This document shows, one piece after another, positions 31,506 to 42,154 of a DNA stretch of 64,000 nt (the stretch's first letter is position 1; each line of letters opens with the position of its first letter). The notes beneath the pieces were generated by a model. That model was given only the letters and a program-made list of their open reading frames with translations. It ran no database searches and was not told the origin of the DNA. Origin of the DNA: Microbacterium sp. CFH 31415. Its GTDB lineage: Bacteria > Actinomycetota > Actinomycetes > Actinomycetales > Microbacteriaceae. Location of the stretch: contig NZ_JAKYXC010000005.1 of assembly GCF_022538185.1 (NCBI RefSeq), positions 186,001 through 250,000 on the forward strand, written 5' to 3'. A program made the position numbers and the translations under genes.

Positions 31506-34427
31506 ATGCTCCTCATCCTCGGTGCGTTCGCGCTCCTGCCGCTCGTGCTCCCGTGGCTGGTCGGCCGCATCGGCGCCCGCGCCTTCTACGTCGCAGCCGT
31601 GCTGCCGCTCGTCGGCCTCGGGCACGCCGTCGCCGCGACGCCCGCCGTGCTGGCAGGCGACCCGCCCTTCGAGTCCTACGACTGGATCTCGCCGCTCGGC
31701 ATCGAGCTCTCGATGCGGATGGACACCCTCGAGTGGCTCATGACGCTCATCGTCACCGGCGTCGGCGCGCTCGTGATGATCTACTGCCGCTGGTACTTCC
31801 GGGGCAAGAGCGAGAACCTCGGCCAGTTCTCCGCCGTGCTGCTCGCCTTCGCCGGCGCCATGTACGGACTCGTGCTGACCGACGACCTCGTCGTGCTCGT
31901 CATGTTCTGGGAGATCACGAGCATCCTGTCGTACCTGCTCATCGGCTACTACAACCAACGAGCCGCGAGTCGCCGTGCCGCTCTGCAGGCCCTGCTGGTG
32001 ACGACGCTCGGCGGCCTCGTCATGCTGATCGGCGTCGTGCTGCTCGTCGTCGACGCAGGCACGTCGAGCATCTCGACGATCCTCGCCGAGGCCCCCTCCG
32101 GACCGGTCGTCGATGCGGCACTCGTGCTGCTGCTCGTCGGCGCGCTGAGCAAGTCGGCGATCTTCCCCTTCCACTTCTGGCTGCCCGGCGCCATGGCCGC
32201 GCCGACCCCGGTCAGCGCGTACCTGCACGCCGCGGCCATGGTGAAGGCCGGCATCTACCTCATCGCGCTCCTCGCGCCGGTGTTCGCCGTGGCGCCGACA
32301 TGGCGCCCGATCGTGATCTCGCTCGGCGTCTTCACGATGCTGCTGGCTGGCTTCCAGGCGCTCCGCGAAACCGACCTCAAGCGCATCCTCGCGTTCGGGA
32401 CGGTCAGCCAGCTCGGGCTCCTCACCGTCGTGCTCGGTTTCGGCACCCGCGACACCGCGCTCGCCGGACTCGCGCTGCTGCTCAGTCACGCCCTGTTCAA
32501 GTCGGCGCTGTTCCTCGTCGTCGGCGTGATCGACCGTCAGCTCTCGACGCGCGACATCGCCGAGCTGAGCGGCGTCGGCCGGCAGGCGCCGGTCATGGCG
32601 ACGTTCTCGTTCATCGCGGTCGCCTCGATGATCGGCATCATCCCGACGATCGGCTTCGTCGCGAAGGAGGGCGCGCTCACCGCTCTGCTCGACGAAGCGC
32701 TCGCCGGCTCGCCGTGGGGCATCGTCGCCTTCGCCGGAGTCGTGCTGGGATCGGTGCTCACGGCCGCGTACGGCTTCCGCTTCCTGTGGGGCGCGTTCTG
32801 GACGAAGAAGGATGCTTCGCGCCAGGCCGTGCCCACGACCGAGTGGCCCGACCCGCCGATCGGGTTCCTCGCAGCCCCCGTCGTGCTGGCGGCCCTGACC
32901 GTTGTGGCCGGCTTCCTCGCGCCGCAGCTCGATGTCGCGTTCGCGGGCTACGCCGACCAGGCGCCCGCCGGTGCGGCCGAGCATCCCGCCCATCTCGCGC
33001 TCTGGCACGGCTTCGAACCGGCGCTGTGGTTCTCGCTCGGCACGATCGCGGCCGGCGCCGTCGTGTTCTGGCTGACGGCCCGTGCGGGATGGTCGAAGCG
33101 GACGCTGCCGTTCACCGCGGCCGACGTCTACAACGGCGTCCTCCGCGGCATCGCCCGGCTCTCGGTGGTCACGACGAGCTTCACGCAGCGCGGTTCGCTT
33201 CCCGTCTACGTCGGGACGATCTTCGTGGTGTTCGTCGCGGCCGAGGGCACCGCGCTGATCGCGAGCCCGTCCTGGCGGGCGGAACTCGACCTGTTCCAGA
33301 CGCCGACGCAGCTCGTCGTCGCCCCGATCATGATCGTGGCCGGGCTCGTCGCAGTCCGGGCGCGCAAGCGCTACACCGGCGTCGTGCTGGTCTCGGCAAC
33401 GGGCCTGGGCATGGTGATGCTGTTCGCGACGAGCGGTGCCCCCGACCTCGCACTCACGCAGATCCTCGTCGAGACGGTGACGCTGGTCGCCTTCGCGCTG
33501 GTGCTCCGGCGGATCCCTGCGCGCCTCGGCGAGCACAACGCCTCGGTGTGGCCGGTGGCGCGTGCCGTGCTCGGCGCCGCGGTCGGCGCGACGATGGCGG
33601 CGATAGCCCTGGTGGCGACCTCGGCGCGCAGCACGAAGCCGATCTCGGAGCGCTTCCCCGAGCTCGCATACGAGCTCGGCCACGGCAAGAACGTCGTGAA
33701 CGTCGCACTCGTCGACCTGCGCGGCTGGGACACCATGGGCGAGCTGTCGGTGCTCATCCTCGCCGCCACCGGCGTGGCATCCCTCGTCTTCGTCACGCAC
33801 CGCGCCGACACGTGGTCGCGCGTCATCGCGCCGCTCCCGGCGGCCGTCGCGCGCACCCGCCGGCCGCTCGTCGAGACGGCCGAGGGCGTCAAGCCGCGCG
33901 GCTCGGGCGGCGGCCGCATGGCGTGGCTCGTGGGCGGTCAGCGCGTGCGGCCCGAGAACCGCTCGATCATGCTCGAGGTGATCGTGCGCATCCTCTTCCA
34001 CACGATCATCGTCGTGTCGCTGTACCTGCTGTTCGCCGGCCACAACCTGCCGGGCGGCGGCTTCGCGGGCGGCCTCGTCGCGGGCATGGCGCTGGTCATG
34101 CGCTACGTCGCCGGCGGCCGCTACGAACTCGGCGCTGCGGCCCCCACCGACGCCGGGCGCCTTCTGGGCATCGGCATGTCGATCGCCGTCGCCTGCGCGA
34201 TCGTGCCGCTGTTCTTCGGTGCCGCCCCGCTCACGAGCTTCTTCTTCGAGGCGGACCTTCCGGTCCTCGGGCACGTGGAGTTCGTCACCTCGACGCTCTT
34301 CGACATCGGCGTCTACCTCGTGGTCATCGGGCTCGTGCTCGACGTGCTGCGCAGCCTCGGCGCCGAGGTGGATCGCCAGGCGCTCGAAGCCGGCGAGGGC
34401 CACCGGCCGGAGGTGACCGTCTCATGA
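31506..34427 (+). CDS. mrpA: Na+/H+ antiporter subunit MrpA with fused MrpB (NuoL-like)
   Basis: This 973-residue membrane protein is the largest subunit of the Mrp cation/proton antiporter. Residues 1-500 resemble NuoL, with a key Glu in VMFWEITSILSYLLIGYY and a Lys in GALSKSAIFPFHFWLPGAM. A MbhD/MbhE-like part (about 600-780, with RGWDTMGELSVLI) follows, and MrpB is fused at the end (about 815-970, RILFHTIIVVSLYLLFAGHNLPGGGF). ATG 31506 has GAGGAGG seven bases ahead, and a TAGACT hexamer lies at 31433-31438. It supports Na+ export, pH balance and salt tolerance. Its stop overlaps the mrpC start. Confidence 0.95.
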   Translation: MLLILGAFALLPLVLPWLVGRIGARAFYVAAVLPLVGLGHAVAATPAVLAGDPPFESYDWISPLGIELSMRMDTLEWLMTLIVTGVGALVMIYCRWYFRGKSENLGQFSAVLLAFAGAMYGLVLTDDLVVLVMFWEITSILSYLLIGYYNQRAASRRAALQALLVTTLGGLVMLIGVVLLVVDAGTSSISTILAEAPSGPVVDAALVLLLVGALSKSAIFPFHFWLPGAMAAPTPVSAYLHAAAMVKAGIYLIALLAPVFAVAPTWRPIVISLGVFTMLLAGFQALRETDLKRILAFGTVSQLGLLTVVLGFGTRDTALAGLALLLSHALFKSALFLVVGVIDRQLSTRDIAELSGVGRQAPVMATFSFIAVASMIGIIPTIGFVAKEGALTALLDEALAGSPWGIVAFAGVVLGSVLTAAYGFRFLWGAFWTKKDASRQAVPTTEWPDPPIGFLAAPVVLAALTVVAGFLAPQLDVAFAGYADQAPAGAAEHPAHLALWHGFEPALWFSLGTIAAGAVVFWLTARAGWSKRTLPFTAADVYNGVLRGIARLSVVTTSFTQRGSLPVYVGTIFVVFVAAEGTALIASPSWRAELDLFQTPTQLVVAPIMIVAGLVAVRARKRYTGVVLVSATGLGMVMLFATSGAPDLALTQILVETVTLVAFALVLRRIPARLGEHNASVWPVARAVLGAAVGATMAAIALVATSARSTKPISERFPELAYELGHGKNVVNVALVDLRGWDTMGELSVLILAATGVASLVFVTHRADTWSRVIAPLPAAVARTRRPLVETAEGVKPRGSGGGRMAWLVGGQRVRPENRSIMLEVIVRILFHTIIVVSLYLLFAGHNLPGGGFAGGLVAGMALVMRYVAGGRYELGAAAPTDAGRLLGIGMSIAVACAIVPLFFGAAPLTSFFFEADLPVLGHVEFVTSTLFDIGVYLVVIGLVLDVLRSLGAEVDRQALEAGEGHRPEVTVS

Positions 34428-34969
34428 CCGTCTCCGGAGTCCTCATCATCGTCATGGCGGTGCTCTTCGCGTGCGGCGTGTACGCGATGCTCGAGCGCAG
34501 CCTGACCCGCGTGCTCATCGGCTTCCTGCTGCTCGGCAACGCCGCCAACCTCCTGCTGCTGATCGTGATGGGCGAGCCCGGAGTCGCCCCCTTCTTCGGC
34601 GCCGCGGCCGATCCCGAGGACATGTCCGACCCGCTCCCGCAGGCGCTGACGCTCACCGCCATCGTCATCACGTTCGCGGTGTCGGCTTTCCTCCTCGCCC
34701 TGATCTACCGCTCCTGGCAGCTCGGCCAGGCCGACACCGTCGAGGACGATGAGGCCGACCGCGCCGTGCGCGAGCGCACCGCCGACGTCGACGAGACGAT
34801 GGACGAGGAGATCGAGATCGAGGACGAGGACGACGACGCGACGACGGACTTCGTGGGGCTCGACACCTCGCCGATCACCGTGCTCGGTCCGCGCGACTTC
34901 GCCGGCCTGCGCGACGACGCGCCCGTCGACAGCCGTCGCCCCGAGCGCAAGGACGGTGACGACGCATGA
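34424..34969 (+). CDS. mrpC: Mrp antiporter subunit C (NuoK-like) with acidic C-terminal tail
   Basis: This 181-residue protein has three membrane helices in the first 100 residues, as in NuoK/MnhC (GVYAMLERSLTRVLIGFLLLGNAANLLLL, then ALTLTAIVITFAVSAFLLALIYRSW). Normal MrpC is about 110-120 residues; here an Asp/Glu-rich tail of some 75 residues (about 105-181, including DETMDEEIEIEDEDDD) is added at the cytoplasmic end. ATG 34424 overlaps the mrpA stop and its own stop overlaps mrpD. The tail may be an ion-binding or regulatory extension. Confidence 0.93.
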   Translation: MTVSGVLIIVMAVLFACGVYAMLERSLTRVLIGFLLLGNAANLLLLIVMGEPGVAPFFGAAADPEDMSDPLPQALTLTAIVITFAVSAFLLALIYRSWQLGQADTVEDDEADRAVRERTADVDETMDEEIEIEDEDDDATTDFVGLDTSPITVLGPRDFAGLRDDAPVDSRRPERKDGDDA

Positions 34970-36567
34970 TCGGCTTCGCCCCCGCCCTGGTGCCGCTGCT
35001 GGTGACGCTGCCCCTGCTGGGTGCGGCCATCGCGCTGATCGCGGGCCGTCACCGGCACACCCAGGTGGCCGTCTCGGTGACGACCTTCTCACTCACGACC
35101 GTCATCTCGGCCATCCTGCTCTACGTCGTCGACTCGACCGGCGACGCGATCGCCGTCTCGGTGGGCGGGTGGCCGATCCCGTTCGGCATCGTGCTCTACG
35201 TCGATCGGCTCGCGGCCCTGCTCGTGCTCGTCTCGAGCATCGTGCTGCTCGCCGTCCTCCTCTTCTCGGTCGGGCAAGGCGCCGCCGACGGCGACGATGA
35301 GACGCCGGTCTCGATCTTCCACCCGTCGTACCTGATCCTGGCTGCCGGCATCTTCAACGCCTTCATCGCCGGCGACCTCTTCAACCTCTACGTCGGCTTC
35401 GAGATCCTGCTCGTCGCCTCCTACGTGCTGATCACGCTGGGATCGACCGAGTCGCGCATCCGCACCGGCGTGGTCTACATCGTCGTGTCCCTCGTGTCGT
35501 CGATCCTGTTCCTCGCGTCGATCGCGATGATCTACGGCGCCCTCGGCACCGTGAACATGGTGCAGATCTCGGAGCGCATGGGAGAGCTGCCGCAGGAGAC
35601 CCAGCTCGTTCTGCACCTCATGCTGCTGCTCGCCTTCAGCATCAAGGCCGCCGTCTTCCCGCTGTCGTTCTGGCTGCCCGACTCGTATCCGACCGCGCCC
35701 GCACCCGTCACGGCGGTGTTCGCCGGCTTGCTGACCAAGGTCGGCGTGTACGCGATCATCCGCACCGAGACCGAGCTCTTCCTCGACAACGACGTCAACC
35801 AGCTGCTGCTCTGGGTGGCCCTCGCGACGATGATCGTGGGCGTGCTCGGTGCCGTGGCACAGGCGGAGCTCAAGCGCATCCTGTCGTTCACGCTGGTGAG
35901 CCACATCGGCTACATGATCTTCGGGCTTGCGATCGCGACGCCCGCGGCGATCGGCGCGACGATCTACTACATGGTCCACCACATCGTGGTGCAGACGACC
36001 CTGTTCCTCGCCGTCGGACTCGTCGAGCGCCGCGCCGGCAGCACCTCGATCCTTCGGGTGAAGGGCCTGATGAAGGCTGCCCCGGTCATCGCCGTGCTCT
36101 ACTTCATCCCCGCGGTGAACCTAGGCGGTCTGCCGCCCTTCTCCGGGTTCATCGGCAAGTTCGCGCTGTTCGACGCTGCGGCCGAGGTGGGAACGCCGAT
36201 CATGATGGTGCTCATCGTGGGCGGAATCGTCACCTCGCTCCTCACGCTCTACGCGCTCATGCGCGCATGGAACCTCTCGTTCTGGCGCGAGGAGGACGAC
36301 TCGGCCGAAACGGAGGCGCGCATCTCGTACCTGGGTGCATCGCCCGGCGGCGTGAACACCGAGCGTCGCGTCATCCCGATGATCATGACGGCATCGACGG
36401 CCGGCATGGTGGCCGTGACCGTCGCGCTGACGATCTTCGCGGGGCCGCTCTACGACGTGTGCACCCGCATCGGTGCGGCCCTGCTCGAGCCGGTCACCCT
36501 CGTGCAGCTCGAAGAGCAGCACGAGGTCAGCACCGGCGTCGACGACGGGGAGGTGGTGCTGCCATGA
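34966..36567 (+). CDS. mrpD: Mrp antiporter subunit D (NuoN/M-like)
   Basis: This 533-residue subunit has about 14 membrane helices and the NuoM/N pattern: a Glu in YVGFEILLVASYVLITLG, a Lys in LLLAFSIKAAVFPLSFWLPDSYPTAPAPVT and a further helix pair (ELKRILSFTLVSHIGYMIFG). With MrpA it forms the proton and sodium path of the antiporter. Starts and stops overlap mrpC and mrpE by four bases each, so production is coupled. Length is normal. Confidence 0.95.
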   Translation: MIGFAPALVPLLVTLPLLGAAIALIAGRHRHTQVAVSVTTFSLTTVISAILLYVVDSTGDAIAVSVGGWPIPFGIVLYVDRLAALLVLVSSIVLLAVLLFSVGQGAADGDDETPVSIFHPSYLILAAGIFNAFIAGDLFNLYVGFEILLVASYVLITLGSTESRIRTGVVYIVVSLVSSILFLASIAMIYGALGTVNMVQISERMGELPQETQLVLHLMLLLAFSIKAAVFPLSFWLPDSYPTAPAPVTAVFAGLLTKVGVYAIIRTETELFLDNDVNQLLLWVALATMIVGVLGAVAQAELKRILSFTLVSHIGYMIFGLAIATPAAIGATIYYMVHHIVVQTTLFLAVGLVERRAGSTSILRVKGLMKAAPVIAVLYFIPAVNLGGLPPFSGFIGKFALFDAAAEVGTPIMMVLIVGGIVTSLLTLYALMRAWNLSFWREEDDSAETEARISYLGASPGGVNTERRVIPMIMTASTAGMVAVTVALTIFAGPLYDVCTRIGAALLEPVTLVQLEEQHEVSTGVDDGEVVLP

Positions 36568-37163
36568 GCGAACCGGTCGACACCGTCCCGCCCGGCGGCA
36601 AGCGGATGCTGCTGACCCAGCTCTGGCGTCAGCTGCCGTTCTTCCTGTGGCTGATCGCGCTGTGGATGCTGCTGTGGGGGCAGTTCACCTGGGTGGCATT
36701 CCTCACCGGGCTGATCGCCGCGATCTTCGTCACGCGCATCTTCCGCCTGCCGCCCGTCGAGCTCTCGGGCCGCGTGAACGTCGGGTATGGCGCCGTCTTC
36801 GTGCTCGCGTTCCTCGCCGCCCTGGTGCGCGGATCGCTGACCGTCGCCGCACAGGTGCTCGACTTCCGGCAGCAGCCCGGGACGGCCATCATCGCAGTGC
36901 CGATGATCACCGACGATGACCTGATCATGACTCACACGGGGGTCACCGCCTCGCTCATCCCCGGCTCGCTCATCGTCGATACCGACCGCGACCGCCGCAT
37001 CCTGTACCTCCACGTCATCGGGGTCCGGAGTGCACGGGACGTCGAGCGGCAGCGGGCCAGCGTGCAGACGTGGGAGCGCCGCATCGTCATGGCGGTCGGC
37101 TCGCGCGCGCAGGTGGCGGCAGTGCGAGCGGATGCCGCGTCCCGCACCGGAGGTGCCTCATGA
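36564..37163 (+). CDS. mrpE: Mrp antiporter subunit E
   Basis: This 199-residue subunit has two or three N-terminal membrane helices (FFLWLIALWMLLWGQFTWVAFLTGLIAAIF) and a soluble MnhE domain with the family stretch TASLIPGSLIVDTDRDRRILYLHVI near 130-155. It is needed for assembly of the Mrp complex. ATG 36564 overlaps the mrpD stop. The last 45 residues are charged and longer than in many MrpE proteins. Confidence 0.93.
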   Translation: MSEPVDTVPPGGKRMLLTQLWRQLPFFLWLIALWMLLWGQFTWVAFLTGLIAAIFVTRIFRLPPVELSGRVNVGYGAVFVLAFLAALVRGSLTVAAQVLDFRQQPGTAIIAVPMITDDDLIMTHTGVTASLIPGSLIVDTDRDRRILYLHVIGVRSARDVERQRASVQTWERRIVMAVGSRAQVAAVRADAASRTGGAS

Positions 37164-37429
37164 ACGTTCTGCTGCTGGCCATCTACGTCGTGTTCGGCGT
37201 CGCCGCACTGCTCACGGTATGGCGCATCATCATCGGACCATCGATCCTCGACCGGGCCGTGGCATCCGATGTGCTCCTGACCGAGGTGATGTGCGTGCTC
37301 GGCGCGGAGATGGCGATCAACCACCACACCCGCACGCTGCCGGTGCTGCTGATCATCGCCGCCGTCGGGGTGTTCGGGTCGATCTCGATCGCCCGGTTCG
37401 TCGCGCGAAGGGACAACGCACAGCGATGA
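37160..37429 (+). CDS. mrpF: Mrp antiporter subunit F
   Basis: This 89-residue protein has three membrane helices and the conserved GPSILDRAVASDVL (about 26-39) of MrpF/MnhF. It is a small structural subunit of the antiporter. ATG 37160 overlaps the mrpE stop, and the stop overlaps the mrpG start by four bases. Confidence 0.93.
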   Translation: MNVLLLAIYVVFGVAALLTVWRIIIGPSILDRAVASDVLLTEVMCVLGAEMAINHHTRTLPVLLIIAAVGVFGSISIARFVARRDNAQR

Positions 37430-37788
37430 CCATCGATGCCTGGCTGGACCTCTCCGCGCTGATCCTGATCCTCGCGGGGGCGATCCTGTGCCTCACCGCC
37501 GCAATCGGTCTGCTTCGGTTCCGCGACGTGCTCACGCGCCTGCACGCGGCGACCAAGCCTCAGGTCCTCGGCCTCATCCTCATCTGCCTGGCGATCGCAC
37601 TGTCGCTGCGGTCGTGGCCGGTCGTCGCGTTCCTCGTGCCGATCGTGCTCGTCCAGCTCGCGACCGCACCGTTGTCGGCGCACATGGTCGGCCGTCAGGC
37701 CTACCGCAACGGCACCATCGACGAGCCGAATCTGTTCGTCGACGAGCTGGCCGACTCGCGCCGCACCCCGCCCGCTGCCGGCGGCTGA
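37426..37788 (+). CDS. mrpG: Mrp antiporter subunit G
   Basis: This 120-residue subunit has three membrane helices and the MnhG signature GLLRFRDVLTRLHAATKPQVLG (about 27-48). It completes the operon order A/B-C-D-E-F-G. The final 30 residues are polar. It ends 22 bases before the stop of a convergent acylase gene, so the two transcripts meet there. Confidence 0.93.
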   Translation: MTIDAWLDLSALILILAGAILCLTAAIGLLRFRDVLTRLHAATKPQVLGLILICLAIALSLRSWPVVAFLVPIVLVQLATAPLSAHMVGRQAYRNGTIDEPNLFVDELADSRRTPPAAGG

Positions 37789-37810
37789 GCGCGGTTCCTC
37801 TCGCGGCGGG

Positions 37811-40432
37811 TCAGCCGGCGGGGGTGAGGGTCAGGGTGTTCGTCGTCGCCTCCGCGATGGCGTCGCGCGAGAACGCCCACGGCGTGAGCTGCGCCTCCTG
37901 CCAGGCCGCCGTCTGGTCGATGTAGTTCGGGTGGAAGGCGTGCCCGCTGGTGCCGGTCAGCTGGTTCCAGCTCGAGTCGTCGAAGTCGGCCAGGTCGACG
38001 ATCATGCGCATCGAGGGAACGGTGACGGTGGCGAAGCCGTCGGCGTCCATCACCCAGCCCGTCGCGTTGACGACCGATGAGCCGCCGCCGACCGGGAACG
38101 GGCCGCGGTTGAAGAGCCACTCGATCGGCGCGATGCCCGACGACCCGAAGGTGTCGCTGCGCAGGGGGAGCGCATGCAGCGAGCCCCAGTTCCACTTCGA
38201 CGGGTTCTCGCCCTGCAGCTCGACGATCCGCTGGTAGGCGTCGACGGCCGAGCGCTCCAGCATCTCCTGCTGGTTCGCAACGCCGAGCGCCTCGTTCGTC
38301 CACCACTCCGAAGCGGGATCGCGCAGCAGCCCGTCGACGACGAGGAACAGGCGGGCCTGGTCTGACAGCGGGACAGGATTCTCGCGCCCCTCGACGAAGA
38401 GGTTGCGGGCGAGCTCGCTCCACAGGACGTTCGCATAGGCCGCGGCCGCGGAGGAGGCGTCGTTCTGCGCGTCCCACGTGCGCAGCAGGTCGAGCGCGGC
38501 ATCCGTCCCCTCATCACCGGTCTGCAGCTCGCTGTAGGCACCCGACAGGCGCATGCCGAGGAAGAAGCCGTTGTCGGCCTGGATGTCGCGCATGTCCTCG
38601 GCCGTCAGAGGAGCATTCGCCGAGGCGCGCTGCAGCAGGTCGACGATGCGCGCCGCGCGCCAGCCGTAGTCCCAGTCGCGCGTGAGGAAGTGCGGGTACT
38701 CGTCGCCGACCACGGCGTTGTTGGCCGTGACGATGTAGCCCTCGTCCGGGTTGTAGGAGACGGGCAGCTCCTCGAAGGGGATGAAGCCCTGCCAGTCGTA
38801 CGCCGAGTCCCAGCCGGGCTGCGGCATCGAGCCGTCGCCGGCACCGCGGATCGGCAGCGAGCCCGGCGTCTGATACCCGATGTTGCCGTCGACGTCGGCA
38901 TAGACGAGGTTCTGTGCGGGCACGGCGAAGAGCGCCGCCGCGCTGCGGAACTCGTCGAAATCCTGAGCTCGGTTGAGCGCGAAGATGGCCGACGGGGTGG
39001 TGGACGGCGTGAGGGCCGTCCACTGCAGGCTCACCGCGTAGTCGCCCCCCGGAGCGCCGGACGGCTGCGTGACGGTGCCGCCGGTGCCCGTGTACGGGTC
39101 GTCGCCGACGGACGTGTAGGCCTCGGTGAGGCCAGAGATGATCGGGCCGTGCACCGTCGAGCGGATCTCGAGCTCGACGTCGTCGCCACCGGCCACCTCG
39201 AGGGTCTCGGTGCGCACGTCGAGCGGCACGAGCGCGCCGTCGCGCCAGTAGCTGTCGCCCTCGACCTTCTCCAGGTACAGGTCGGTGACGTCGGTGGTGA
39301 GGTTGGTGAATCCCCAGGCGATGCGGCCGTTGTGCCCGATGATCACACCCGGCACGCCCGAGAGGCCGAACCCGGCGACGTTGTACGCACACTCCTCCGA
39401 GACGACCTTGCACCTGAGGCCGACCTGATGCCACACGCTCGGGAGCGAGGCGCCGAGGTGCGGGTCGTTGGCGAGGAGCGGCTTGCCGCTCTCGGTGAGG
39501 TCACCCGAGACGACCCACGAGTTCGAGCCGATGCCCTCACCGACACCGCCGACCAGCGTGCTCACGGCCTCGATGACGCCGTCGACCTCCGACCACTCGA
39601 TCGACGCGGTCGCCGCCTTCGCCTCGGCGTCGGGCACGATGTCGGCCAGGGTGCCGACGGCGGGGACCGAGGAGATCGACGGCACGATCACCGGGTTGCG
39701 GTCGAAGGGATACGCGGGGTACAGCTGCTGCATCTGCTCCTGGCTGAACCCGGGCGCCATGACGGCGCGCTCCGTCTCCTCCTCGAGGTTGGAGCGGAGG
39801 TCCCAGGCCATCGCCTTGAGCCAGGCGACCGAGTCGGCCGGCGTCCACGGCTCGATCTCGTACGCGTCGTTCTGCAGTCCGAGCACGGCGTACTCGAACG
39901 AGGCGTCGGCGCCCTGATGATCAGCGAGGTACGCGTTCACGCCGTCGGCGTAGGCGTCGTAGTACGAGCGGGTGGTCTCGTCGAGCGCCTCGACCTCCTG
40001 CTCGGCGATCGCCCGCCAGCCGAGCGTGCGCAGGAACCGGTCGGTCGGCAGCTGCGACTCGCCGAACAGCTCCGACAGGCGGCCGCTGGTCACGTGGCGG
40101 CGGAAATCCATCTCCCAGAAGCGGTCTTGCGCGTGGACGTACCCCTGTGCGAAGAAGAGGTCGTCGGCCGTGGTGGCCGTGATCGTCGGAACGCCGAGCA
40201 CGTCGCGCTGGACGGTGACCTCTTCGCCGAGTCCGGCGACGGCGACGGCGCCGTCGAGCTGCGGGAACGAGCGCTGGATCGTATAGACGACGAACCCGGT
40301 CGCGATCAGCGCGAGCACGACGATGCCGGCGACGATGCTGTAGACCGTGAGGCCGATCGTGCGGCCGACGGAGCGGCGGCGCGGCACCTCGGTGGTCTCG
40401 GCGTCGACGTGCTCAGGGGAGGACTTCAGCAT
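37811..40432 (-). CDS. Penicillin acylase family protein (Ntn hydrolase), membrane-anchored
   Basis: This 873-residue protein has an N-terminal membrane segment (about 25-50) and then an alpha chain, a spacer and a beta chain that must be separated by self-cleavage. The site is Gly302-Ser303 in EGIGSNSWVVSG, which makes Ser303 the N-terminal nucleophile. The beta-chain pattern (LLANDPHLG, GVIIGHNGRIAWGFTN) is complete. It should act outside the membrane on an amide such as an acyl-homoserine lactone, a penicillin or a peptide. ATG 40432 is chosen for a normal signal anchor; a GTG at 40474 is possible. It lies downstream of argG after 190 bases. Confidence 0.88.
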   Translation of the reverse strand: MLKSSPEHVDAETTEVPRRRSVGRTIGLTVYSIVAGIVVLALIATGFVVYTIQRSFPQLDGAVAVAGLGEEVTVQRDVLGVPTITATTADDLFFAQGYVHAQDRFWEMDFRRHVTSGRLSELFGESQLPTDRFLRTLGWRAIAEQEVEALDETTRSYYDAYADGVNAYLADHQGADASFEYAVLGLQNDAYEIEPWTPADSVAWLKAMAWDLRSNLEEETERAVMAPGFSQEQMQQLYPAYPFDRNPVIVPSISSVPAVGTLADIVPDAEAKAATASIEWSEVDGVIEAVSTLVGGVGEGIGSNSWVVSGDLTESGKPLLANDPHLGASLPSVWHQVGLRCKVVSEECAYNVAGFGLSGVPGVIIGHNGRIAWGFTNLTTDVTDLYLEKVEGDSYWRDGALVPLDVRTETLEVAGGDDVELEIRSTVHGPIISGLTEAYTSVGDDPYTGTGGTVTQPSGAPGGDYAVSLQWTALTPSTTPSAIFALNRAQDFDEFRSAAALFAVPAQNLVYADVDGNIGYQTPGSLPIRGAGDGSMPQPGWDSAYDWQGFIPFEELPVSYNPDEGYIVTANNAVVGDEYPHFLTRDWDYGWRAARIVDLLQRASANAPLTAEDMRDIQADNGFFLGMRLSGAYSELQTGDEGTDAALDLLRTWDAQNDASSAAAAYANVLWSELARNLFVEGRENPVPLSDQARLFLVVDGLLRDPASEWWTNEALGVANQQEMLERSAVDAYQRIVELQGENPSKWNWGSLHALPLRSDTFGSSGIAPIEWLFNRGPFPVGGGSSVVNATGWVMDADGFATVTVPSMRMIVDLADFDDSSWNQLTGTSGHAFHPNYIDQTAAWQEAQLTPWAFSRDAIAEATTNTLTLTPAG

Positions 40433-40478
40433 TGAAGAGCTTTCGGATCGGGCGCGGGTAGGACGCGATGTCACGCAC

Positions 40479-40511
40479 CGCGAACCCCAGTGTCGCGCAT
40501 TCGGGTTCGCG
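40479..40511. promoter_or_regulatory. Inverted repeat upstream of the acylase gene
   Basis: CGCGAACCC (40479-40487) and GGGTTCGCG (40503-40511) form a 9-bp perfect inverted repeat around 15 bases, between argG and the acylase start. It could be an operator or end the argG transcript. Confidence 0.4.
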
Positions 40512-40622
40512 CGGCACCGCCCTGCATCGTATCCCGGGCCCGATCACGCGGCCAATCCTCTGGGGAGAACATGCCATCCCGGTCTCCCCGGGCGGGAGGT
40601 CGCGTCGCGAAGTCGTCGCGGG

Positions 40623-42077
<1,455 letters not shown>

Positions 42078-42154
42078 GTTGCGGGCATGATCGCACATTT
42101 TCGGTGTGACGGGGCGGAATGGCGCGAGAGCCCACAAAGGGCCAAGGTTGGAGT

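Noticed and set aside
29973..34403. Very long open frame on the minus strand opposite the membrane-protein gene and mrpA
   Set aside because: It lies antisense to mrpA, is made of low-complexity Arg/Glu/Asp/His sequence and has no domain. It is a high-GC shadow frame.
31553..34420. Open frame in the second plus frame of mrpA
   Set aside because: Its only real part is mrpC at 34424-34969; the rest is Arg-rich shadow of mrpA.
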